The position numbers and the translations under genes were made by a program. Below the pieces are notes generated by a model. The model did not search any database. It worked only from the letters and a program-made list of their open reading frames with translations, and had not been told where the DNA came from. Below, piece after piece: positions 47,032 to 57,456 of a stretch of 64,000 nt of DNA; the first letter of the stretch is position 1; every line of letters begins with the position of its first letter. Location: positions 19,668,572 to 19,732,571 of the forward strand of contig NC_133286.1 in the NCBI RefSeq assembly GCF_005239225.2. Direction: 5' to 3'. The stretch is from Populus alba. Taxonomy: Eukaryota; Streptophyta; Magnoliopsida; Malpighiales; Salicaceae.

Positions 47032-48659
47032 CGTGACACGGATCCATCACAAAGTGCTGTCTTGTTTCAAATAATTAAACTCTCCAACCATCTTTTCCAT
47101 GTTAGACAATCTTCAGCTGAAGAAAGTCTGTGTGTTTGAAGGATCGATGGTATATCTGCCTTTCTCCGATTCTGAATCAATGCTTATGCATTCGTGATTC
47201 TAATAGAACTTCATATGCCTGTATTTGATGGATCAATTATGTAATTATGACTATGCTTGGTTATTCTAATGCCGAATGAAGGTTTTTATTTTCTTTATCC
47301 TCCTTTTTATCTCTATCTTTCTAATTATAGCTTGAGCATTGTAGAATTACTCTAGAACTATATAGCCCATTTGTTTGTTTTCTCATCATTGTTCACAAAT
47401 TATCAGTCTTATCAATATCATCCCAAATTTATCAAAAATTAAGAAATATTGCTTTGTATGCAAGAACCTTGAGGTATTTTTTAATGTATTTCAATGGGGA
47501 AATTGCCTAACATCGAGTAGCTTGGGATGAAATCGATAAAATTAATTATTTTGAGATGTAATTAATATTAGGAATGTTAAATCGGATGAGGTTTCTTTTC
47601 TTTCTTTCTCATGGCATCGGTCAACCATACATTTAGAATGCAGTGGATATATAATAAATCTTGAAGCTTAATTTATTCCCTTTTTTTTTTTCCAAATGTC
47701 ACCAACTCATCATACACAAGTTATGGCATCAACATCATCAATATTATTTACTAGTCCAAGTACTGGTTACCATGCCAATTGAAACAATAAACTACAAACC
47801 TGAGTTCCTAGCCAAATTGGTTCTGTGTACTATGATTAGTTGTGCTAATTTCTTTATTAAACGTAATTTGATCTAACAGGTTGACTAGAACTTGACAAGG
47901 GTCAAACTTAAAAAAATTATTAAAAATTAATTTAATATAATTTGATTAAAAATTCAAGTTAACTTGTGAATCGTGAAGTGCCATTGACTTTCTTTTTACA
48001 AAACAACAAGATCCTTAGATGAGTTAGCAAGAGAACTATGTTTCGAAATTGAGGTATTAGGTTCCAACTCCAAATATCTCCATCAATGCAATTCGATTTC
48101 GTGGGAAAGATTTGAAGCTGGAGACGCTGTTATCCTTTCCAGGAGGATTTGTGAGCCCACCTTTTGGAAGAAAAAACAGGTCCATTGAGCTGCTCTGAGA
48201 TGCTTTCTTAGGCTCAACTATATTTAAATTCCGCATTTAGATCTTGTTGTGATCGGAAAACAGCCCGATAGTTGTAGGTGAATTCTATTTTGCATAGTTG
48301 TCGTTGTTTTGCATTTTTTTTTTAATTTCTTAGTTTTAACGTTATTGAATTTTGATGAGTTTTAAATCGGGGTTCTTGGATCATGGACCAACCAATTATT
48401 ATGAGTTTTAACTCTGTGGGCATGTGCCTTCATAGACACATCGTATCTTCAATGTTGATTTATATGATATATTTATGATTCTTTATCTTAACCATCGTGA
48501 TTTTTTTTTTTTTTTTTTTTTTATAATCAATATGTTTCTTGTCCATAGAAAAGACATCAGTAACACGCACATTTTTAATTATATTCAAAATAAAGTTTTG
48601 GATGAATCGATGGGACTTTTTTAAAACATTTTTTTATCCATTTATTTCAGGTAAAAGAG
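47032..48659. other. Spacer between the two DUF247 copies
   Basis: 3' flank of the first DUF247 gene. The parts 47032-47230 and 47945-48390 match the flank of the second copy (53837-54030 and 54043-54470), but the 0.7 kb between them is absent there, so one copy gained or lost about 715 bases. From 48417 to 48500 there is a piece of the patchwork repeat also found at about 42235 and 63136. From 48523 on it matches the leader of the first DUF247 copy. Confidence 0.65.
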
Positions 48660-48927
48660 ATGAGTCGCTGTGACCCTTTAATCGTTAAAATCAACGAAAA
48701 GCTTACAGCGCCTATTAATCACTCAACATGCAGTATTTTCAAGGTTCCTAGTCGCCTCCGCCATGTAAACGAAAAGGCATTTGAGCCGGAAATCCTCTCC
48801 ATCGGCCCTTATCATCGTGGAAAAGATAGCTTGAAGATGATGGAAGAACATAAAGAACGTTATCTAGAAAAGCTTCTTAAACGCAGAGGAGAAAGTAGCG
48901 TGGAAAGATATGTTGAGGCCATGATTG

Positions 48928-49386
48928 TGTTAGTTATTGTCATTAGTGGGACTACCCCACCACCAAACAAAGTGGCCACCACCACCAAGCAAGTGACAGC
49001 ATCATTAGTGCCACTAATGGTGGCATGTTTTAAGGGAGTCTTGTCCCCTACATGTGCTGGAGAATGCCTATAAAGGAGGCTTATATTTGAGAGCAAGATT
49101 GAGAGGGTGAGAATGTGAGAATTGTAGAGAGTGGAAGAGAAAGAGAAGAGAAAGGGCTGCTGCCCATGGCAGCAGCCCTGCAGCTGCAAGAGCAGCAGAG
49201 ATGTGAGTTGAGTGGATGATCCTCCTCCATGTATTTATTGTATTCTTTCTCTACTCTAATAAAATGGACTCTCTCCCGTGGATGTAGGCGGTTTTGCCGA
49301 ACCACGTAAAATATTGTGTCCCAGTGTGCTTGCCCCTCCGATGAGCAATAATCAGTACATCACCGGTCGCCGGATTCCGCCCAACA
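48928..49386 (+). repeat. 5' LTR
   Basis: 459 bp, TGTT...AACA ends. Contains a TATA box at 49069-49076 (tataaagg) and an AATAAA polyadenylation signal at 49258-49263, outlining U3, R and U5. Between them is a hairpin (49155-49179). Confidence 0.93.
49155..49179 (+). other. 11-bp stem hairpin in the LTR transcript region
   Basis: gggctgctgcc, loop cat, ggcagcagccc: a perfect GC-rich stem with a three-base loop between the TATA box and the poly(A) signal. It is present unchanged in the 3' LTR. It is followed by further CAGC/GCTG-rich sequence. Confidence 0.75.
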
Positions 49387-49388
49387 AT

Positions 49389-49400
49389 TGGTATCAGAGC
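49389..49400 (+). other. Primer-binding site (initiator tRNA-Met type)
   Basis: TGGTATCAGAGC, two bases after the 5' LTR, is the standard plant LTR-retrotransposon primer site complementary to the 3' end of initiator tRNA-Met. Confidence 0.93.
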
Positions 49401-49680
49401 ATATGGTTAAAGTGGTGTTTGATTTTTGCTCAAAAATGAAAGTTGTCAAAATTGTATTTTGACCATACCACTGTGTAGAGGAGGACAAGACGAAGCCACT
49501 GGTGAAAACCGCGTCGAAATCGGACGCTGGAAATGGCCACACGCGCCGTCACGCGCCGACGAAGAGACTGGCCACGCGCGCAGACGCGCGCCACGCGTCA
49601 CACGCGTCTTCTTCGCCCGGATGGGCTGACCCAACCCGAATACCAGACGACCCGACCCACGTGGCTGACCCGGATAAGGA

Positions 49681-49767
49681 TGACGTCATCATGACGTAAT
49701 TTGTGACGTCATCATGCACAGTAAGCATGGCCCATGATGACATCAGCATGACATAATGGTGACGTCA
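49681..49767. promoter_or_regulatory. Cluster of TGACGTCA palindromes inside the retrotransposon
   Basis: Three perfect TGACGTCA sites (49681-49688, 49704-49711, 49760-49767) and one TGACGTAA (49692-49699) within 87 bases. TGACG is the core bound by plant TGA-type bZIP factors. The cluster lies in the 5' untranslated part of the element, about 300 bases after the LTR. Binding is inferred. Confidence 0.55.
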
Positions 49768-51318
49768 ACTAAGTGGGGCCCACTGCCACGTCATCGCCGC
49801 GGAGCCGAGCCAGTGGAGCCGAGCCGAGCTAAAGGAGAGCCGAGCCGAGCCGAGGGAAAGGGTTCTGTGCAGCAGAGTCTACGTGCAACCGGATCTGATA
49901 GTGAATCTGAGCCGTTGATCAGGTCAGAATTGTTTTGATCAAATCTTAGCCATCTGATGTGTGATTTGGACGATTCAAGACATGTTTCCAGCTAAGTTGA
50001 TCATTCCGGATGCAATGGTACGTTCCGATCGTTGAGATTCGAGACCGAAAATGGCAGTGGTGAATTATTGAAGAGAGATTGCCCGATCAGGAGGCATCTG
50101 AAGGTCATCATGGTGGTCGATGGAGATGAAGAAGAAAAAGGTGCATATGTTTACCCAATTACATGTGCTGAACTGTTAAATGGGAAAATTTTAATGCCTT
50201 GATGGAAGGCAAAATTGGGACACTCAGGACACCCGAGATGTGGACGATTTGAGGTGTAGAGTGAAAACTGATGAAGACCAATCTTGTCGAATCTAAGCAC
50301 TGGTAGTCTCGCCAGATGTTGAGAAATCATGTATTAAACCTGTATATCCCAGATCACTTGTAAAGGAAAGCCGCAACAAAGCTAGCAAATGGTTGTATAT
50401 ACGAAGAGACAGTACGATAGATATATATGGCCTAAGAAGTTCTGTCTAGGAGATTAGGTTTTAAGCGGGACCAGTGTGACCCCTCCAATCTTTCCTGGGA
50501 ACTTGCTTAGTGGAAGGATTATCCATACGGTACTATTTTCGTATATGTGACAGTTTGTTATGAAACTGTTGAAGACTAGCAAGATGACGGCACAAAGGAA
50601 CAGTTGGGTTCCATATGATCAAGGATCTGATGGAGTGGTGATTTCTCCAAAGAAGTTAGATTCGGTGACTGTGATTTCTCGAGGGGAGAATTGATGAAGA
50701 CCCTGATAATGGAAGAGAAATACAGCAAGGGGATGAAGATTGGCACCCTATTTTGACTTGGACAGGTGTTGTGACAGGATGAGCTGCTGTCAAACATAAG
50801 CAAGGAATAGGGAGAAATCTGGAGAACAGATATTGCACGAGGGCACACGGAGATTGTGCAGGAGTACCCGAAGGATCCTAACGAGGTACTGTAATGAGAC
50901 AACAGGTGCAAGGAGAAGAAGAGTTCCTAGATGAAGCTCAGAGCAGAGACTGTTAAAGTTTGTACAACAGGAAGTCTTTTATGCTCTTGATGAAGACAAC
51001 AGGCAAAGACCTTTCCAATGCATGCAAGGATGGAAAGAGAGCTGTTGCAGAGGCACCTAATTGAGGGGGTGCAAACGCCTGTGATAAAAGGCGACCGCCT
51101 ATGATAAAAGGCGAAGACACCAAAGAGAGTGGTGTAGGTGGAGCTGTCAAGCAGAAAGGCATAGAAGCTCCAAACATAGAAATCGAGGTGGAGGATTGCG
51201 AGGAGTATACCGCAACTTTCTCTTTCTATGTAGTCAGTGGCAGTAATCTCTCCCAAGTCCACATGGTGGTAGAGAATCTTGGAGCCACTGGAGTCATCCC
51301 CAATGAAGAAGGATGAGA

Positions 51319-51540
51319 CCGCCCCGTGACAGCGGGCGGAGACACCTTAGAGAGAAGGTGTGAGGGCTATGAAATGAGCTCAAGATCAGGTCGCCCAAGA
51401 CAACGGGCGTAGACACCTCAGATGGAAGGTGTGGGCCACGATGTGAGCCCAGTTCAAACCGCCACATGACGACGAGCGGAGACACCTCATGAGAAGGTGT
51501 GTGGGCCATGATATGAGCCCAGTTCAGAACGCCCCAGAGC
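51319..51540 (+). repeat. Internal tandem repeat of the retrotransposon, about 70-bp period
   Basis: Units starting near 51320, 51391, 51460 and 51530 share 'cgcc', 'gggcggagacacct', 'gaaggtgtg', 'gggc', 'atgaYatgagc'-type blocks. A diverged relative lies at about 51080-51125 ('aaaaggcgaagacacc'). Confidence 0.7.
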
Positions 51541-51599
51541 CGATGTGATGGCTAGATATAAGTGGACAGATGGATAGCCAATGAAGTGGCTATGATGAG

Positions 51600-52015
51600 T
51601 ATGAAGACAAATGCAGGATTGACTTTCATGGATATTGCCCCCATGCTAAAGATCAATGAGCTAGAAGACATTTGCCTTGGACAATAAGTGGATAACTTGT
51701 GGAGCATTAAGACGCGGCTGCTATGAAGGAGCAGAGGGCATGCGCAGGTTCCGGGAACGAGTTGACTCTTGTCAAGGTGGTGAGCTCGGAGATGGCATTG
51801 TAATACTCAGAATATAAAGACAAATATGGATCAACCTTTAATGGGCTGTCCCCATGGTTAAAGGTGGAGAGCTACCTGGACTCTTACGACTAAGAGCGAG
51901 AGACTCATGGAGAAGTAAGGCGTGGTTCCTACGGTGGAACAGAGGGCAGACGCAACTCCTGGATGAGTAGACTCTTGGAAGAGTGGTGGGCTTGTGATCA
52001 TATCGAGATACTCAG
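51600..52015 (+). repeat. Internal duplication of the retrotransposon, two units of about 200 bp
   Basis: The two halves (about 51600-51800 and 51815-52015) share 'agacaaatRYaggat/atggatcaac', 'gccccatg', 'gaactacctggac/gagctagaagac', 'gcagagggca', 'gagtWgactctt' and 'gagatactcag'-like blocks. Divergence is high and the match is order-based. Confidence 0.5.
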
Positions 52016-52360
52016 ATAATGACTGTCGCACTTGGGAATATCAGTTTGAGGGGGTGTTGTAAGCCTTGGTGTGAGGCTTGATGAATCATTCCGGACCGAG
52101 CATGGATGATACGCTCGAAGGGGAATGTTCTGTCCCAGAGACAAGCGTTAACACTCTTCAGATGTGATGTGTGAGACCATCTGGTTGAAGTGATCCTTTG
52201 GTGTAAGCAAGGGTGTGCTTTGGTGACTCTGGTGATTGAAAGGTTTGGCGAGTACCTGTAAACTTGGCCACGGACGCTCTCGGAATGGTAAGCTTGGAAA
52301 AGCTGCAGAATGCAAGCTTGTGCTGATGAAGCAAGAGAACAATTGCCCACATAAATGGCA

Positions 52361-52371
52361 AAGGGGGTGAT
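52361..52371 (+). other. Polypurine tract
   Basis: aagggggtgat immediately before the 3' LTR, the expected plus-strand primer site. Confidence 0.8.
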
Positions 52372-52830
52372 TGTTAGGTATTGCCATTAGTGGGACTACC
52401 CCACCACCAAACAAAGTGGCCACCACCACCAAGCAAGTGGCAGCATCATTAGTGCCACTAATGGTGGCATGTTTTAAGGGAGTCTTGTCCCCTACATGTG
52501 CTAGAGAATGCCTATAAAGGAGGCTTATATTTGAGAGCAAGATTGAGAGGGTGAGAATGTGAGAATTGTAGAGAGTGGAAGAGAAAGAGAAGAGAAAGGG
52601 CTGCTGCCCATGGCAGCAGCCCTGCAGCTGCAAGAGCAGCAGAGATGTGAGTTGAGTGGATGATCCTCCTCCATGTATTTATTGTATTCTTTCTCTACTC
52701 TAATAAAATGGACTCTCTCCCGTGGATGTAGGCGGTTTTGCCGAACCACGTAAAATATTGTGTCCCAGTGTGCTTGCCCCTCCGATGAGCAATAATCAGT
52801 ACATCACCGGTCGCCGGATTCCGCCCAACA
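52372..52830 (+). repeat. 3' LTR
   Basis: 459 bp, same length as the 5' LTR. Differences seen by eye: two in the first 13 bases, one in 'caagtgRcagc' and one in 'tgtgctRgaga'. The rest reads identical. Confidence 0.93.
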
Positions 52831-53836
52831 GATTGGGGTGGAAGAAGAAGCTCGTAAATTTTATGATCAGTCCGAAGTAAGTCTAGGCCAGGATGAATTT
52901 GTTGAAATGTTGCTTCTTGATGGTTGCTTCATTGTTGAGCTTATTCGCAAGTGTAACAATACTCGAGGAGTAAGCGGTGAAGCTGACCCTGTTTTCGAAG
53001 TGCCTTGGATCCTCCCATGCATAGAAACTGATACGATGTTACTTGAGAATCAACTTCCATTCTTTGTTCTTCTGAAGTTGTTTACTATGACGTCTGGGCA
53101 GAGCGAAAAAGACTTCTTTGGTATGGCCTTAAATTTTTGCCAGCAGATATTTCGAGGCTTAGGAAACCATATAATTCATGAGAATGAATGCAAGCATCTT
53201 CTGGTCATGTTATATCATGCTGGGTATCAGCCGCCTGATTCGACTGAATCACCAAACGGCAACGATTGGAATTTCATACGCAATGCCAAAGAGCTGCAAG
53301 AAGCTGGCATTAAATTAAAAAAGCGAGAGGGATCATGGAGGTTGTTTGATGTTGTCTTCTCGGAAAATGGCACGATAGAAATCCCATGTTTGAAAGTTGA
53401 TGACAGAACAGAGTCGCTGTTCCGAAATCTTGTTGCCTATGAACAGTGCTCTCAGCGCCAACATCCGTACGTTACTGATTATATAACACTGATGGATTGT
53501 TTAATCAACACTCAAGAAGATGTGCAGATACTTCGACACTCGGGAATTATTGAAAATGGGTTGGGCGATGATGAAACGGTCTGCTCCTTGTTCAATAAGC
53601 TAGGCATAAATGTCACGTTCTCCCATCGTCGTCTCTTTTACTTTTGTTATAATAAAGTATTCGACGGTGTGAAGGAGCATTGCAATCGGAAGCGCAATGT
53701 ATGGATGGCGAAACTGAAGCGTGATTATTTCAACAGTCCATGGGCACTGCTCTCGTTTTTAGCTGCTGTTGCATTGCTTCTATTCACCCTGGTGCAAACT
53801 GTGCTTACAGTCATGTCTTATTTCCAGAAGGATTAG

Positions 53837-54885
53837 CGTGACACAGATCCATCACAAAGTGCTGTCTTGTTTCAAATAATTAAACTTCCCAACCATCTTT
53901 TCCATGTTAGACAATCTTCAGCTGAAGAAAGTCTCTGTGTTTGAAGGATCGATGGTATATCTGCCTTTCTCCGATTCTGAATCAATGCTTATGTATTCCT
54001 GATTCTAATAGAACTTCATATGCCTGTATTTGAATTCTAATAAAAATTCAAGTTAACTTGTGAACATTGACTTTCTTCTTACAAAACAACAAGATCCTTG
54101 GATGAGTTAGCAAGAGAACTATGTTTCAAAATTGAGGTTTTAGGTTCCAACTCCAAATATCTCCATCAATGCAATTCGATTTCGTGGGAAAGATTAGAAG
54201 CTGGAGACGCTGTTATCCTTTCCAGGAGGATTTGTGAGCCCACCTTTTGGAAGAAAAAACAGGTCCATTGAGCTGCTCTGAGATGCTTTCTTAGGCTCAA
54301 CTATACTTAAATTCCGTATTTAGACCTTGTTGTGATCGGAAAACAGCCCGATAGTTGTAGGTGAATTCTATTTTGCATAGTTGTCGTTGTTTTGCATTTT
54401 TTTTTTAATTTCTTAGTTTTAACGTTATTGAATTTTGATGAGTTTTAAATCGGGTTTCTTGGATCATGACCAACCAATCGTTGCAAAAGGGTACAAGTTT
54501 AGCTCCAAGCCCTTTATAACCCATTTGACAAATCCATCATAACTACGCAAGGGAGAGAGATAAAGAAGATCATTATGGCCGAGAAAACGTACAAATTTCC
54601 TGAAACAGACATTCTTTCGAGCATGTTTGGGAAAAATTACAAATTATTTTTGATATCCATTTTAACAATGAGAAGGAAAGCTAGAAGCAAACTAACCTAA
54701 GTACGGGAAAATCATCAATCCTCTCTACTAATCTCTTGTTTAGACAAATTACATGCCCGTATATTCGCATTAATAACACTACACAACACACAATTATAAA
54801 GCCTAAAACAAGCAAATATGTAAAACTAGCGACCGTTAGAGTTCTAATTTTGAGGTCTTTTGTCAATTAACGACCATTAACCATC
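53837..54885. other. 3' flank of the second DUF247 copy and CIPK 3' region
   Basis: The first 630 bases duplicate the flank of the first DUF247 gene. They include a 40-codon open stretch (WERLEAGDAVILSRR) seen in both copies but preceded by stops. From about 54490 the sequence is unique and should hold the 3'UTR of the CIPK gene on the - strand. The two genes are convergent. Confidence 0.55.
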
Positions 54886-56268
54886 CTAATTACTTGTTCC
54901 TACTTGGCCTTCATGAGAATCAATATTATCACCTTGCCAGCTCCAAACTATATCTTTTAGGGCAGGCCTGACATCTTCTTCACAGAATTTGGTGTACTCA
55001 AAAGTGTCACCAGAGCACTTGGATAACTCGACGACCGCAAGCTCGGCAGCCAACTCAAACACCTCTGCTGTCACTGCCAGCTTCCCCTTCCGTCCCTCCT
55101 CTTTTCCTAGCAATTTCACCTTGAATTCTGTATCACTCACTGCCACTCTAAAGTTCAACTTCTTTGCCACGGACTTCAACGTTGATAGGATCATTGATGC
55201 AGGACATTCTGAAGTGAACATCGAACCCCTTCTTCTCTTGGTCTCGAACAAACTTGATAAATCAAATCCTGACGACATTGAAGATATGAGTTCAAAAGCA
55301 TTATAAAAAGGCGGCGAATGCTTTGATCCGGTTTTTCCTGGAAATTCCTCTTGATCTTCACTTCTAACTCCGTTTTCAGAATCTTCTAAATCATTAGGAG
55401 ATACAGTAGATTGAGCAAGACCTTTTTGGAACCAACTATTTGCCCTGATCTCAGGGATTGTAATTCTCTTCTCAGGGTCCACAACAAGAAGATTGGAAAT
55501 CAACCTCTTGGCATCCCTGGAAATCCACGGTGGGAACTCATATTCAGCCTTTAAAATCTTCACATACATCTTCATGGCGTTCTCATTGCGAAAGGGCAAG
55601 TGCCCTGAAAGCAGAACGAATAGAATAACGCCACAAGACCAGGTATCAGCTTTAGCACCATCATAACCCTTCTTTCTCAGAACCTCTGGAGCCACATATG
55701 CAGGGGTGCCACACCGTGTGTGCAGCAAACCATCGTTCCATTTCTGCTCAGGCAAAACAGAAAACCCGAAATCGGACACTTTCAAGTCTTCTTTGTCATC
55801 CAAAAGCAAGTTTTCGGGCTTTAAATCACGATGAGAAACGCCACGACTATGACAATAATCAACTGCACAAATCAGCTGTTGGAAATATTTTCTTGCAAGT
55901 TCTTCCTCCTGCCCTCCCTTCTTGATTTTGGCAAATAACTCACCACCTTTCACAAACTCCATAACAAAGAAAACCTTTGATTTGGTAGCCATCACTTCTT
56001 TCAACTCCACTATATTTGGATGCTTCACAAGATTCATAATTGAGATTTCTCTCTTGATTTGCTCCATTAATCCTGTCCTCTTGACCTGCCCCTTGTGCAA
56101 CACTTTGATTGCAACATTTTCTTTTGTCACAAGATTCTTCCCTCTGTAGACCTTAGCAAACGTTCCTTGTCCTAACAACCTCCCCATCTCGTACTTTCCC
56201 AAGAGAATCTTTCTTGCACCATTACTGACATGGCAATCGTCCTCTGCCACTTGCTCTGTTTCCATCAT
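54886..56268 (-). CDS. CBL-interacting protein kinase (CIPK/SnRK3), intronless
   Basis: Single-exon frame of 460 residues. Kinase domain about 26-280: glycine loop LGQGTFAKV (32-40), catalytic Lys55, HRDLKPEN (147-154), DFG (167-169), APE (193-195). The activation loop contains [16 protein letters not shown]. The NAF/FISL motif ([20 protein letters not shown], 322-341) binds calcium-sensor CBL proteins and relieves autoinhibition; a PPI-like region follows at about 345-390. CIPKs relay calcium signals to ion transporters and stress responses at the plasma membrane or tonoplast. Having no introns places it in the intronless CIPK clade; wording ([13 protein letters not shown]) suggests the CIPK5/CIPK25 side, from memory. 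The usual Leu after DFG is Phe here (DFGFSVL). A recent PDS5 gene fragment begins only 164 bases upstream. Confidence 0.95.
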   Translation of the reverse strand: MMETEQVAEDDCHVSNGARKILLGKYEMGRLLGQGTFAKVYRGKNLVTKENVAIKVLHKGQVKRTGLMEQIKREISIMNLVKHPNIVELKEVMATKSKVFFVMEFVKGGELFAKIKKGGQEEELARKYFQQLICAVDYCHSRGVSHRDLKPENLLLDDKEDLKVSDFGFSVLPEQKWNDGLLHTRCGTPAYVAPEVLRKKGYDGAKADTWSCGVILFVLLSGHLPFRNENAMKMYVKILKAEYEFPPWISRDAKRLISNLLVVDPEKRITIPEIRANSWFQKGLAQSTVSPNDLEDSENGVRSEDQEEFPGKTGSKHSPPFYNAFELISSMSSGFDLSSLFETKRRRGSMFTSECPASMILSTLKSVAKKLNFRVAVSDTEFKVKLLGKEEGRKGKLAVTAEVFELAAELAVVELSKCSGDTFEYTKFCEEDVRPALKDIVWSWQGDNIDSHEGQVGTSN

Positions 56269-56432
56269 ATAAGACTCTAACAGGTATGTCCAAAGGTGAA
56301 TTTCCCCCCCCCCTCTATTATACTAGAGTAATTCAAGAAAAAATAGAGGAGATAATGAAGATGGTTATAGGAATTAAAAGGAGCAAGAAGATTTTCCCTG
56401 ATAATAATTCAATAATTCAATGAGACCATATT
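56269..56432 (-). promoter_or_regulatory. Remaining CIPK upstream region, cut short by the PDS5-fragment junction
   Basis: Only 164 bases separate the CIPK start from duplicated PDS5 sequence, so most of the promoter must now lie in or beyond that insert. A 10-C/G run lies at about 56304-56313. No clear TATA box was fixed. Confidence 0.4.
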
Positions 56433-57432
56433 CAATCATTCTGGGGAACCTTTGGTATGTTTCTTATCCCTGTCTATAACTGCATGAGATTTGAGTGGAG
56501 TTTTTTGTGATCTTGTCTTGTAATTGTAAAACTGTTAGCTAAGATGGAAAACTGATCCAGAGTTCTCTTCTTTTGCTATATATAATTTCTGACTTCATTT
56601 TCAAGAATAAGTTTTGGTTTCCCTTTTATCTGCTTTGTAGAATCCAAAACCCGTTTACTGTCTTATACTGCTAGTGATTTGCTACAAATCACACGCAGCC
56701 TCCTACTTTCTTAATTTGGTTAAATCAAACCTTTTACTTCAAAATAGATCAAATCAACCCTTTTTTTCTAAGTAAAGGTGATGCCAGTCCCTTCCTCTAA
56801 TTCCATTACTAGTTAAATGGCCAGCTAAATGCCAATTGTTATGATGTAATCAAGTGGAGGATCTCAAATCCGTAACTGGAAGTGGAGTTGATTTCCAATT
56901 TAAGGGACATGGTTGATTTGATCAAATTTGAGAAGTAGAGGGACCACATGAGATGTTTTGCCCTACTAGTGACATTTCAGTTATCAATCTATGACTGATA
57001 GACTTTTCATGCAAAATGAATAAAATAAAATAAAGAGGAAAATAAACTCATGACTGTTGCGTATGCTATTTAGAGATAGATGAGATAACCTTTTTATTAT
57101 TCTTCATAGAAGTGTGGTCGCGACTTGAAAGGTAGCATTTGTGCCCAGTGCTCTTTTGCTGCAATTTGGATTTTTTCTTATTTTTAAATAGGCATCCTTT
57201 TTAATATTAATTTTTCTGTTGGTCTAATGTCCAAGGGATTATCACCAAATGCTGCTTGTCATAAAGAAGTTTTTGAAGGTAAGGATGTGATTCCGAAGTC
57301 AATAGCAAGGAATGGAACTGCTTCAACTAGAAATGCTGGGACTGTTAAAAAGGAGAATGCTTCAAAAATGCTAGAGCCTTGCTCTCATACTGAGCATTCT
57401 AAAAGCACCAATGCACAGGACAAAGCAGAACC
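56433..57432 (+). pseudogene. Recent partial copy of the PDS5-like gene (intron 5 and start of exon 6)
   Basis: Nearly identical to 19556-20588: the last bases of exon 5, all of intron 5 and the first 66 codons of exon 6. By eye there are about ten substitutions in 1 kb, a 29-bp deletion between short 'tttac' repeats in the intron, and a 4-bp loss. The orientation is the same as the parent, 37 kb away. In the coding part one change gives Asp to Glu. It cannot make PDS5, since neither the ARM repeats nor the Tudor domain is included. An in-frame ATG (57227) opens a 78-codon chimeric frame that ends in the neighbouring filler at 57458-57460. Confidence 0.93.
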
Positions 57433-57456
57433 GTTGGATGCACCAATGCACCAATG
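57433..57456. other. Templated-looking filler at the PDS5 fragment/repeat junction
   Basis: The 24-base joint contains gcaccaatgc at 57440-57449, and a second overlapping copy at 57448-57457 runs into the repeat. The same ten bases lie in the adjacent PDS5 fragment at 57405-57414. This is the pattern left by end joining or replication restart with short templated insertions. Confidence 0.7.

Larger units (their letters stand above)
48928..52830 (+). mobile_element. Young non-autonomous LTR retrotransposon (LARD-like)
   Basis: Full-length element: 5' LTR 48928-49386, internal region 49387-52371, 3' LTR 52372-52830, target duplication gattg on both sides. The LTRs begin TGTTAG and end CCAACA, are both 459 bp, and by eye differ at four bases (under 1 percent). 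A primer site complementary to initiator tRNA-Met lies at 49389-49400, and a purine-rich tract (aaagggggtga) precedes the 3' LTR. The internal 3 kb shows no gag, protease, integrase or reverse transcriptase motifs in any frame, only short frames and internal tandem repeats, so it needed enzymes from another element. The orientation is that of the host gene. Confidence 0.93.
48660..53836 (+). pseudogene. DUF247 paralogue split by an LTR retrotransposon
   Basis: The 5' part (48660-48927, start MSRCDPLIVKINEK) and the 3' part (from 52836 to the stop at 53836) are the two halves of one DUF247 frame. They are separated by a 3.9-kb element and its 5-bp target duplication (gattg at 48923-48927 and 52831-52835). 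The 5' half reads into the LTR and stops at 49071-49073. The two halves are otherwise in register with the intact paralogue and carry no other stop or frameshift, so the gene was probably functional until a recent insertion. The C-terminal half keeps NLVAYEQCSQRQ, TDYITLMDCLI and the membrane segment. A transcript starting inside the element could in principle express the C-terminal half. Confidence 0.92.

Noticed and set aside
48060..48190. Open stretch resembling the end of a B3-type DNA-binding domain (WERFEAGDAVILSRR), repeated at 54120-54260
   Set aside because: Preceded by stops, no other B3 motifs, and the similarity is a few residues only.
49446..49749. Several overlapping 60-70-codon frames in the GC-rich part of the retrotransposon
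   Set aside because: GC-rich repeats leave many frames open on both strands; none resembles gag.
50576..51262. Pair of 111-codon frames on the - strand of the retrotransposon
   Set aside because: Antisense to the element, no motif, and overlapping the internal repeats.
51319..51540. Regular 70-base repeat considered as a CRISPR-like array
   Set aside because: Whole units are repeated with no unique spacers, and the DNA is eukaryotic retroelement sequence.
45775..53836. Reading the DUF247 pair as a self-incompatibility locus
   Set aside because: The link is known for grasses; nothing else in the window supports it, and poplars are dioecious.
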